From the NCBI GenBank assembly GCA_016715075.1, contig JADKBK010000005.1:62001-126000 (forward strand): DNA of 64,000 nt, written 5' to 3'. Below are positions 33,952-43,565 of the stretch, piece after piece. Position 1 is the stretch's first letter. Every line of letters begins with the position of its first letter. Below the pieces are notes generated by a model. The model was not told the DNA's origin and did not search any database. It saw only the letters and a list, made by a program, of their open reading frames with translations. Position numbers and translations under genes: made by a program. This DNA comes from Bacteroidales bacterium (lineage in GTDB: Bacteria > Bacteroidota > Bacteroidia > Bacteroidales > VadinHA17).

Positions 33952-34050
33952 TCTCTGACCCTGGCCTTCGCCAAGGTTTTTGCCCGCAAAGCCTGATCTC
34001 TGGTCTCTGATCTCTGATCTCTGATTCCTGATTCCTGATTCCTGATCTCA
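33946..34050. repeat. Heptanucleotide tandem array (CTCTGAT / CTGATTC units)
   Basis: Period-7 units CTCTGAT, CTCTGAC, CTGATCT, CTGATTC and variants (about twelve) fill the convergent gap between tsaC and trkH. A 31-bp non-repeat insert at 33962-33993 interrupts them. The left end includes the tsaC stop codon and the right end the trkH stop codon. Confidence 0.92.
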
Positions 34051-35492
34051 GTTCCTGTAGAAACTCCTGGAAAATAATATCATAACTGTCAGCAATTCAA
34101 GTCTTCCGAGAAGCATCAGTGCTGAAAGGAACCATTTTCCGCCCATGGGCAGGGCGGAGTAGTTCGAAAATGGGCCGAATGTTCCCAGAGACGGGCCTAT
34201 GTTTGCCAGCATGGAGGCCGATGTACTGAAGGAAGTAACCATATCATAGCCCATTGTTGAAATAGTAAATGTGCTGATGCAGATTACCAGAAAATATAGT
34301 GTCAGGAAAACGAGTATATTATAAATCGTACTCTGCTGAACCAGGTGTTTGTCAAGCCGCACAGGAATAAATGCGTTTGGGTGGATAAGCCTTTTTAGTT
34401 CCTGCCTGTTGTTTTTTGTTATCAGAAGCAGTCTTACCATTTTTATCCCTCCGCTTGTTGATCCGGCTGTTCCACCGGTAAACATCAGAATAAAAATAAT
34501 TAATGTCATTGAATAGCCCCAGAGGTTATAATTCTGGGTATAAAAACCTGTAGTGGTAATTATTGAAACGATATGAAAAGCAGCGGTAGCCAGCGAATCA
34601 CCTGCTGTTCTTCCTCCGTTTAAAAACAGGATTACACTTCCAAGTAAGATGAATATAGCACATACAGAGGTATAAAGAAAAATTCATTATTCCCGGTTAG
34701 CCTTCTGAAATTACCCTTGAAGGAAAAATATATCAGCGACATATTTGTACCGGCCAGGAACATAAAGACAGTAAGAACTGTCATAATATATGGAGTGGCA
34801 AAAGCTCCTATCCCATTTGTCCGGGTTGAAAAACCACCTGTCGACATTGTTGAGAATGAGTGGCATATTGAATCAAATAACGGCATTCGTGCGGCAATGA
34901 GGAATATAATCTCTGCTGCAGTTACCCCGCAATAGATTAATAAAAATGTTCTGGCCGCCACTTTTATCCTGGGATGGATTTTTTCAATCTGCTGACCTGA
35001 AAATTCAGTTGCCGCAAGCTGGATATTGATTGATTTTACGACAGGGAATATAGAAAGGGAGATAAAAATTATGCCCAGTCCTCCGAGCCATTGTGTCAGG
35101 CTTCTCCAGAAAAGTATGCCATGAGATAATGATTCAACATTCTGGATTATTGTAGCTCCTGTAGTGGTAAAACCTGAAATTGACTCGAAGAAGGCATCCC
35201 CGAAATTCGTTACTGAGCCGCTGAAGATAAATGGCAGCGTTCCAAAGAGACTGAAAATAAACCACGTGCCGCTGACAATAATATGACCTTCCTTGTTTCC
35301 TGAGACCTTTTCGTCACCCCTGAGCGGTGTGTACACAATCACTCCAGTGACTATCGTTATTAATGCTGAATATACGAATGAATTCATGTGCTCATGATAA
35401 AGGAATGATACACCCGCTGCAACAAGCATAAACACTCCTTCCACAATGAGCAACAGGCTGAAGACCCTGGCAATTATCCGGAAGTTCAACAT
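34048..35492 (-). pseudogene. trkH: TrkH potassium uptake channel subunit, frameshifted
   Basis: Two frames combine into a TrkH of about 480 aa. The 5' frame (35492-34632) covers the first six or so helices with GFTTTGATI, GGLGIIFISLSI and STGGFSTR (selectivity-loop sequences) and ends after GNNEFFF. The other frame continues YTSVCAIFILLGSVILFL and, from 34509, MFTGGTAGSTSGGIK and ANIGPSLGTFGPF. One base is missing in the A5/T5 run at 34678-34682. TrkH forms the K+ pore with the TrkA regulator encoded upstream. The frameshift may be a sequencing error, because all family motifs survive. Confidence 0.85.
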
Positions 35493-35498
35493 AAATTA

Positions 35499-36840
35499 TC
35501 AGGTAAAAAATTTCGAAAGATCTTCGTAGCCTGAGGGTAGACTGAAAACAACAACCTTATCGTTGGAATTGATAATTGTATCTCCTGTTGCTATGAAGGG
35601 CACACCATCTCTTGTTCCTCCTCCGACTATGGCATCCTTTGGAAAATCGAGGCTTCTCAGTGTTCCTTTAGTAATTTTGGAATTTTCCGGGACATTAAAT
35701 TCAATTATTTCAGCTTCTGTTCCAGCCATGTATTTAACATGTGTCACATTTGGATTTGTTGTATGACGGAATATTCTGCTGGCAGCCGAGATCTTTTTAT
35801 TTATGATAGTATCAATACCTGTATTCTCTGCAAGATTAATATATTCCATGTTCTCGACCTCAGCAATTGTTCTTTTTTACACCCATCTTTTTAGCAAGGA
35901 GACAGGAGAGTATATTGGTTTCAGAATTGCCTGTCACCGCAACAAATGCATCTATCTTCGCTATACCTTCCTGTTCCAGCAGTTCAAGATTCCGTCCATC
36001 GCCGTTAATAATAAGTGTATTGTCAAGTATTTCTGCCAGGTCTTCGCATTTCCTCGTATCCGAATCGATAAGCTTGACTTCGCAAGTCTTCTGCATATAA
36101 AGTGCTACATGCTTCCCGATCCTGCTCCCTCCCAGTATCATAATACTTTTGGCCTCAAAATTTTTCTTACCTGAAGACTGCATCATTTCAGCTATCCCGT
36201 CCTGAGTGGAGACTACATAAACCAGGTCTCCAAGACTGAATTGTTCATTTCCTCGGGGAATAATTGTCTTCCCATTCCTTTTTATAGCGACTGCCCGGTA
36301 CTTTTCAGTCTTATGGATCATTGAAATCTCCTGCAGACTTTTATTAATTATTGGAGCATTCTCCTCGAGCCTCTGAACGCACATTGCGAGTTTTCCTTCG
36401 CAAAATTCCATGAATTCTGTGGCACCAGTCTCATGCAGCAAACCAAGGACTTCCCTGGCCGCAATAAGTTCAGGATAGATCAGAGAATCAATTCCAAGTG
36501 ATTTGAAAAAATCTGTTGTAGAATGTTCAAGATAATCCAGGTTATCAATACGGGCTATTGTTTTAATCGCGCCAAACCTTTTGGCAAGGATTGCAGATAT
36601 TATATTTGTATCCTCAGAATGGGTCACTGCAATGAAGAGATCAGTCTTTTTACTCAGTACATCCTTAAGTACCGATAATGAAGTTGAAGAGCCTTCCCTG
36701 GTCAGCACATCAAGCGTACTGTCAATTGGCTTCAGACGGATTTCTTCCGGATCAATAATAATTATTTCATGATTTTCATTTGACAGCATCTTGGCAAGAT
36801 GTGTCCCAACCTCGCCAGCTCCGGCAATTATAATTCTCAT
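35499..36840 (-). pseudogene. trkA: TrkA potassium-uptake regulatory protein, frameshifted
   Basis: Two frames give a TrkA of about 446 aa with two RCK modules. The first starts MRIIIAGAGEVGTHLAK (NAD-binding) and the second KSIMILGGSRIGKHVAL near 230. The frame breaks after GVKK in a T6 run at 35873-35878 (plus strand); the alternative frame continues TIAEVENMEYINLAENTGIDTI to the end of the second RCK-C domain. TrkA binds NAD(H) or ATP and gates TrkH at the inner membrane. It precedes trkH by 6 nt, an operon. ATG 36840 is the family start. Confidence 0.88.
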
Positions 36841-36922
36841 ATAATCTAATTGAAAAACATGACAAAAATACGAGATAAATCGCTTTAAATTCAAGTTTTA
36901 AAGGACTTTTATTTATCAGCTT

Positions 36923-38930
36923 TCAGATCCTTCTTATAAATGCGCCGGAATTCCTTACGCTATATACGGGATAAGCAGGAACACTCTTTTTTCTGAATGA
37001 TGAATAAAAACCTGGAAAACCATCAGCTGCAATTACCGGATGATTAAAGCCTCCCCCAGTATCTTTTTCAGATTCAATCGCTGGTGTTGAACCTGTCAAT
37101 ATCACGTAATCTGGTGAGTATGCATTCAATATTCTCCGGTTCACCGAATTAGAAATAAGGATCTTTGTTTTTCCTGCTTTTAAAAAGATATTACCGTTAC
37201 CGAGCCTGTTCATGTTGATTTTCAGACCAAGAGTTGAGCTATGTCTTTTTACTTCCGGCATAGCACAGGCCGTATCGGAATAAATGTTAAGGATCTTCCG
37301 GTCCGGATTCCGATAGTTGACCTCCTGGTGTATTATATACTATTAATTCATTAGTGCAGCTGGTCTTAATATCACGTATCGTCCCTGCAAGCAGGAAAAT
37401 CAACAGGGCTGAAATGGGATAGATAACAGAAAATGATCTTCTGTTAAGCAGGTAGGAGGTAAGAAGAAAGATGGTTACCGTGAGGAGAATGCATTCAGCA
37501 TTTGTCATACCAACATCCTCAATAGTGGATAGAGGGAGCGAGGCAGCCTGTCTTGTAAGGAATTCAGTCAGCCCTGTAAGGTAATTCAGGATCATGGCAA
37601 GGAAGTGTGAAAGAAACTTTAGCGGGAACAAAAGGGGAATAATGCAGCCAATGATTACCAGTACTGATGAAAGAGGTACTATGATTATGTTTGTCAGGAT
37701 AAAATATGTCGGAAACCTGTTGAAAAGAGCTATTGTTAACGGCAATGTCCCTGCCTGGGCCACAATGGTAACAACGGCAGATTGCCAGATCATATCGGCC
37801 AGGTAATTACTGAAAACCACCTTTTGATATAGTTCCCTGTAAAATGCTATAATATAAATCACAGCAGAATACGAAAGCAGGAATCCGGAATCAAAAATAA
37901 CGGATGGTCTGATTAGTATAAGAACAAAAGCTGATGCGAGGACCGAATTGATCCCGTTTACAGGTCTTTTCATAAGATTGCCAGCCTGGAGAAAAGTAAA
38001 CATAAGGGTGGCCCTGAGAACAGAGGGTGTCAGGCCTGTCACAAATGCAAATGACCACAGAATAGCTATTGTCAGAACGATTCTGATGATGTTGAATCGC
38101 CTTTTCAGGAAGAAGAGAACATTGAAAACAAAGAGACTGAGAATAACGGTATGAAGTCCTGATACAGCCATAATGTGCATAACACCAGCCTTTATAAAGC
38201 TGATTTTCTGGTCTGCATCGAGCATGTTTTTCTGTCCCAGTGTAATGGCAGCCACGAGAGCCAGTTTGTCGCCTGTAATGCCCCTCTCCTTATACATCAG
38301 TATGATCCTCTCTCTCAGCATCAAGGCTTTGTGAATAAGTCTCCTGTGCTCAGGTTCAGAATGTTTAAGGAAATTCTCACTGCCTGTGAAGGCATAATAT
38401 CTGACCCCCTGATTTTCCATATAGAACCTGTAATCGAATTCATAGGGATTTCCCCTTACAGAAACCGGTAAGGGTGTGCATTTTATGACCAGCTGATCTC
38501 CCGGAAGCAGTTTTGTTATAAGCGAATCTTTCCTGTGATAAAGCAGAACTGATCCGTTGAGCGGTTCATGCCCTTCTTCTGTTAACCTGCATTTCAGCTT
38601 AACTGTCAGCATATAGCTTTTTGCTTTTTCAGCAGGGAAATCTGAAAGGGTGCAGGCAAGTATTGCTGGCTTTGGCTCCAGAAAGGAGATACTTTTCTTC
38701 TCATTACTGTAGAGAAGAAGCCCAGAGATAAAATATACTATTGAAACAGTAAGAGCAAATATCCTGTTTACTTCTGACCTGTTATAGAAAAGGCTTATTG
38801 AAAACCCTGATATGACTACGATGCAGGTTGTTATGAGGAGTACGGGGTCAGGACGGATATAAAGACCTGAGATGATCCCTGCACAAAGAGGCAGGCAGAT
38901 CCTGAGAAAAGGAATTTCCTTATTTAGCAC
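36923..38930 (-). pseudogene. comEC: ComEC/Rec2-type DNA uptake channel, frameshifted
   Basis: The main frame (547 aa) is ComEC-like: DUF4131 region (about 20-190), then the competence domain with GLTPSVLRATLMF, AVSGLHTVILSL and many TM helices, and an NNIIIVPLSS-like segment. After TNELIVYNTPGG the frame stops at about 37287, but another frame continues NYRNPDRKILNIYSDTACAMPEVKRH into a 112-aa C-terminal beta domain ending at 36923. One base too many or two too few near 37311-37325 splits the protein. The pore carries single-stranded DNA inward in transformation. No metallo-beta-lactamase domain is present, as usual in this phylum. Confidence 0.82.
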
Positions 38931-38966
38931 AGTCCGCAGCTATGTAGACTGTATAAAGTTATGAAA

Positions 38967-38998
38967 ATGCAGGGACAGGTCGCGACCTGTCCCTGCAT
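38967..38998. repeat. Perfect 32-bp palindrome
   Basis: The half-site ATGCAGGGACAGGTCG is followed immediately by its exact reverse complement. It sits 4 nt after the end of def and before comEC; on the minus strand a TTTTC follows, so it may also terminate def. Related words occur at 53301 and 58820. Confidence 0.9.
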
Positions 38999-39002
38999 AA
39001 AA

Positions 39003-39569
39003 TTATTTTATTTTTTGTCCCGGCAGAATAGTCCGGTAATCGGCTTCAAATTTCCCTTTGCTTATTGCAGTCAGCTTGCTCTTCAGGAGTCTCTTTCTGA
39101 GGGGACTTACTTTATCGGTAAACATTATACCGTCGAGGTGATCATATTCATGTTGAATTATCCTGGCTGCATAACCTTCATACACCTCATCATGATAATT
39201 CCATGACTCGTCGTAGTATGTAATTCTTATACGTGACTCGCGGTTTATCTCCTCGCGCAGGTTTGGAATGCTGAGGCACCCTTCAGTCATTGGTACAAGC
39301 TCGCCGTTTTTTTCGATAATATGAGGATTGATAAATGCTTTTTTAAATTCGGCCAGCGCAGGTTCATCTTCTGCGGCAGGCTTCCCGTCGATCACGAAAA
39401 TCCTGATGGACTTTCCAATCTGTGGTGCAGCCAGCCCAAGTCCTTCAGAATAATACATCGTTTCAAAAAGATCTGCGATAAGCTTATCGCGTTCAGGATA
39501 GTCTCTTTCAATGTCTTCAGCAACCTTTCTTAATACCGGATGCCCGTATACAACGATGGGGTATATCAT
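39003..39569 (-). CDS. def: Peptide deformylase
   Basis: A 188-aa cytosolic metalloenzyme with all three family motifs: GLGLAAPQIG (43-52), EGCLSIP (96-102, Cys98 metal ligand) and QHEYDHLDG (139-147, His140 and His144 ligands, catalytic Glu141). It removes the formyl group from new N-termini using Fe2+ or Zn2+. The frame is open upstream, but ATG 39569 (MIYPIVVYGHPVLR) is the family start and lies two bases after the ruvX stop, so ruvX and def form an operon. A perfect palindrome follows the stop codon. Confidence 0.95.
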   Translation of the reverse strand: MIYPIVVYGHPVLRKVAEDIERDYPERDKLIADLFETMYYSEGLGLAAPQIGKSIRIFVIDGKPAAEDEPALAEFKKAFINPHIIEKNGELVPMTEGCLSIPNLREEINRESRIRITYYDESWNYHDEVYEGYAARIIQHEYDHLDGIMFTDKVSPLRKRLLKSKLTAISKGKFEADYRTILPGQKIK

Positions 39570-39570
39570 T

Positions 39571-40002
39571 TCACTCTGTTTTCTTTTTATTTGACCTGTT
39601 ATCCAGGAAAGACTGAAGAATAATTGAGGCGCTAATTTTGTCAACAAGGGATTTATCTCTCCTGTCGTTTTTGCGTACACCTCCGTCGATCATTGTCTGA
39701 AATGCCATTTGTGATGTGAATCTTTCATCAACAAGATGGATCTTTTTTCCCGGAAATGTATTTCTCAGCTTTTTAATGAACGGATTAATCTGAATAACAG
39801 ATTCGCTTGGCTTATTGTTCATTTGTACCGGATAACCGATTACGAACTCATCAATAGCTTCTGTTTTGGTGTAATTATCAATAAACCGGTAGAACTCTTC
39901 AGGTTTAACGGTATCAAGAGGAGAGGCAAATATCTGAAGCGGATCAGTTACTGCCAGACCTATTCTTTTTGTACCGTAATCTATACCAATTATCCTGCCC
40001 AT
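39571..40002 (-). CDS. ruvX: Putative Holliday junction resolvase / pre-16S rRNA nuclease RuvX
   Basis: A 143-aa protein of the YqgF/RuvX RNase H-like family. It starts MGRIIGIDYGTKRIGLAVTDP with the first catalytic Asp, has VIGYPVQMNNKPSE, the VDERFTSQMA segment (Glu) and a C-terminal DKISASIILQSFLD (Asp). Members process 16S rRNA 5' ends or resolve junctions; the in vivo role is debated. ATG 40002 is preferred over an in-frame ATG at 40020. Its stop is nearly touching the def start, so translation is coupled. Confidence 0.92.
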   Translation of the reverse strand: MGRIIGIDYGTKRIGLAVTDPLQIFASPLDTVKPEEFYRFIDNYTKTEAIDEFVIGYPVQMNNKPSESVIQINPFIKKLRNTFPGKKIHLVDERFTSQMAFQTMIDGGVRKNDRRDKSLVDKISASIILQSFLDNRSNKKKTE

Positions 40003-40075
40003 GATTTTTACTGGCTGCAAAAATAGTAAAAAAGTCTGTAATGTTCCTATGCAGATTCAATCCCTGTTTTTAACA

Positions 40076-40105
40076 AAAAAACCATCCCGAAGGATGGTTG
40101 TTTTA
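40076..40105 (-). terminator. Terminator after the PFOR gene
   Basis: Stem AACCATCC / GGATGGTT with a small CGAA-type loop, flanked by T-rich runs on both sides. On the minus strand it follows the PFOR stop at 40111; it may also work on the other strand. Confidence 0.8.
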
Positions 40106-40110
40106 AGAGA

Positions 40111-43100
40111 TTATTCTGTTTTGGAGAATTCCATTGCAGCAAGCCGCTGGTAGGTTTTATATCTCCATTTTGCATTCTCCTCTGCGGCTTTGAAGAGTAC
40201 CTCAGATTCTTTGGGGAATGATTGATGAAGAGATGTATAACGTACCTCTGACTTGAGAAATTCCTGGAATTTCGTCCAGTCAGGTTCTTTTGAGTCAAGT
40301 GTGAAAGGATTCTTGCCTTCAGCCTCAAGCTGTGGATTATACCTGTAGTTGTGCCAGTATCCTGATTCAACAGCAGCTTTGGTCTGAGCCTGTGTTCTTC
40401 CCATACCTTCTCTCAAACCATGGTTTATACATGGAGAGTAAGCGATTATAAGTGATGGTCCGGGATAAGCTTCAGCTTCTCTTATGGCCTTCAGTGTCTG
40501 GGCATTGTTAGCTCCCATTGCAATCTGAGCCACATATACATAGCCATAGCTCATCGCCATAACGCCAAGGTCTTTTTTACGGACTTTCTTGCCTGATGCT
40601 GCAAATTTTGCAACTGCTCCAACAGGTGTTGATTTTGATGCCTGTCCACCGGTATTTGAATATACTTCGGTATCAAGTACCAGAATGTTGACATCTTCAC
40701 CCGATGCTATAACATGATCAAGTCCTCCGTAACCAATAGTTTTTAAGCCATTCTTCAAAGGCAGTCTTGGTATCAGCATTCACTGAACTCTTTTCAAGGC
40801 TTTCTGCCATCTTTAATTCGATACGTTCTCTCAGTTTGCTTGCACCTATCTGCAGGCCGTACCCATACTCAGCATTATCTTCGAAAAGTGAATTTGCCCA
40901 TGCGGGGCCATTTCCGTTCTTATTTGAAGTATATGGGGTTGAAGGAGCAGATCCGCCATAGATTGATGAGCAGCCTGTAGCGTTTGCAATGATCATCCTG
41001 TCACCAAAGAGCTGAGTGATAGTCTTGATATACGGAGTTTCTCCGCAACCTGCGCATGCTCCTGAGAATTCGAACAGGGGCTGTGAGAACTGGCTGTTCT
41101 TAACATTCACGAATTTGTCTGCAATGGTATCTTTGTAACCGACTTTTTCGTGCATGTATATCCAACGGTCTGCTTCTGCGAGCTGTGTCTCGAAAGGCTT
41201 CATTATGAGAGCCTTGTTTTTAGAAGGACAAACGTCAGCGCAGTTACCGCAACCTGTGCAGTCATAAACGCTTAACTGAATTTTGAATTTGTATGCCTTG
41301 AGCGGCCCACCAACACCCTGGATAGCTTTTGTTCCTTCAGGTGCATTGGCCAGTTCCTCTTCTGTAAGCAGGAAAGGACGTATAGCTGCGTGAGGACAAA
41401 CATATGCGCACTGGTTACACTGAATACACTCATCAGGCTGCCATTCCGGTGAAAATACAGCGATGCCTCTTTTCTCATAGGCAGCAGTACCTGAAGGGAA
41501 AGTACCATCTTCTCTTCCAAGGAAAGCACTTACAGGAAGATCATCACCCTTCATGCTGTTCATTGGTTCCATAATATTGGTGATAAAAGCAGGAATATTG
41601 GTGTTCTCCTCTTTTGCAGCGATTTTAACACTGGCCCATTCGGCAGGAATCTCAATTTTTGTCACCTCACCACCTTTATCAACAGCTGCATAGTTCATAT
41701 TTACAACTGCTTCACCTTTTCTGCCATACGATTTGTAGATAGCTTTTTTCATCTCGCTAACGGCTTTTTCGTAAGGGATGACATTGGCTACCTTGAAAAA
41801 TGCAGCCTGCATGATTGTATTGGTCCGGTTTCCCAGACCTAATTCCTCAGCAATGGCGGTGGCATTGATAATATAAAAATTGATCTTGTTTTCTGCCATA
41901 TATTTCTTCATATGGTCGGGAAGACGATGTTTTGTCTCTTCAACATCCCAAATTGAGTTAAGGAGGAAGGTTCCTTTTCTGACAAGTCCTTTAAGCATAT
42001 CATATTTTTCAAGATATGCAGGAACATGGCATGCCACAAAATCAGGTGTATTTACAAGATAAGGAGAACGGATGGGTTTATCACCGAAACGAAGATGCGA
42101 GGTGGTAATACCACCTGATTTTTTGGAGTCGTATGCAAAATAAGCCTGGCAATATTTATCAGTTGAATCACCAATGATTTTTATTGAGTTTTTATTAGCC
42201 CCGACTGTTCCGTCTGATCCCAAACCGTAAAATTTAGCTGCATATGTACCGCTGCAGCAAACATTTATCTCGGGAAGTATCGGAAGTGACTTAAATGTCA
42301 CATCATCAACTATTCCAACGGTAAAATGATTCTTGGGTTCCTTTAATTTCATATTCTCGAACACCGACATCATTTGTGAAGGAGTGGTGTCTTTGGAGCT
42401 GAGTCCGTATCTTCCGCCAACGATAAAAGGCTTCATGCTGCTCTCATAGAACATGCTTCTTATATCAAGATAGAGAGGTTCTCCTTCAGCACCCGGCTCT
42501 TTTGTTCTGTCAAGAACTGTAAGACGTTTTACTGATTTAGGATATACATCGAAAAAGTATTTTGCAGAGAAAGGACGATAGAGATGAACACTGATCAATC
42601 CGATTTTCTCACCTTTTTCAAGAAGATAATCTATAGTTTCTTTTATAGTTTCTGTTACTGAGCCCATTGCCACGATGACATTCTCAGCATCAGGCGCTCC
42701 GTAATATGTAAATGGTTTATACTCTCTGCCAGTAAGCTTGTTAATCTCTGACATATAAGCATTTACGATATCAGGAATCGGTTCGTAAAATTTGTTTATT
42801 GCCTCTTTGGCCTGAAAGAATATATCAGGGTTCTGTGCTGTTCCCCCTGGTTACAGGATGTTCAGGATTCAGGGCATTTTCACGGAATTTTTTCAGAGCA
42901 TCCCAGTCAATCAGTTTTTTCAGATCATCCATCTCAATTACTTCGATCTTCTGCACCTCATGTGAGGAACGGAAACCATCGAAGAAATGAAGGAAAGGAA
43001 TTCTTGATCTTATAGCTGAGAGGTGAGCAATACCTGCGAGGTCCATAATTTCCTGAACACTTCCGCTGGCAAGCATTGCAAATCCTGTCTGGCGTGTAGC

Positions 43101-43497
43101 ATAAATGTCGCTGTGATCACCAAAAATTGAAAGAGCATGAGCTGCAACTGTACGGGCAGATACGTGGAATACTGCAGGAAGCAGTTCGCCTGCAATCTTA
43201 TACATATTCGGGATCATCAGAAGAAGTCCCTGAGAAGCTGTGTACGTAGAACAGAGCGCACCCGTCTGGAGAGCTCCGTGCAATGCACCTGCAGCTCCTG
43301 CCTCTGATTGCATTTCAACAACTTTAACCTGTTCGCCGAAAATGTTTTTTTAGTCCGTTGGCAGCCCACTCATCAACATATTCTGCCATTGTAGAAGAAG
43401 GTGTAATTGGATATATGCAAGCAACCTCGCTAAACATATATGCAACATGTGAAGCGGCTTGATTGCCATCACATGTTATAAATTTTTTTGTTCCCAT
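40111..43497 (-). pseudogene. Pyruvate:ferredoxin (flavodoxin) oxidoreductase, broken in four frames
   Basis: From ATG 43497 (MGTKKFITCDGNQAASHV) the sequence is a fused PFOR/NifJ: pyrimidine domain, gamma domain, two [4Fe-4S] motifs CIQCNQCAYVCP and CTGCGNCADVCP, and the TPP domain with CAGCGETPY and ATGCSSIYGG. Three breaks occur: an extra A in a T7 run at 43335-43341, an extra G in the C5 run at 42844-42848, and a junction near 40740 where EEWLKN joins IGYGGLDHV. The last lacks about 55 residues of homologues, including the GDGWAYD part of the TPP/Mg site. The enzyme converts pyruvate to acetyl-CoA plus reduced ferredoxin in anaerobic metabolism. Confidence 0.9.
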
Positions 43498-43540
43498 TAT
43501 ATATATATATTAGATTAAAAAGAATATTTAAAATCGAGTG

Positions 43541-43548
43541 CAAAAGTA
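43541..43548 (-). promoter_or_regulatory. -7 box upstream of the PFOR gene
   Basis: The minus strand reads TACTTTTG, an exact TAnnTTTG, 44 nt before the PFOR ATG and just after the rho stop codon. No -33 TTTG was seen at 19-21 nt. A short AT dinucleotide run (43498-43511) lies in the leader. Confidence 0.45.
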
Positions 43549-43565
43549 CAAAAAATATCATTTAG

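Noticed and set aside
43498..43511. AT dinucleotide run
   Set aside because: A short microsatellite in the PFOR leader; too short and simple to interpret.
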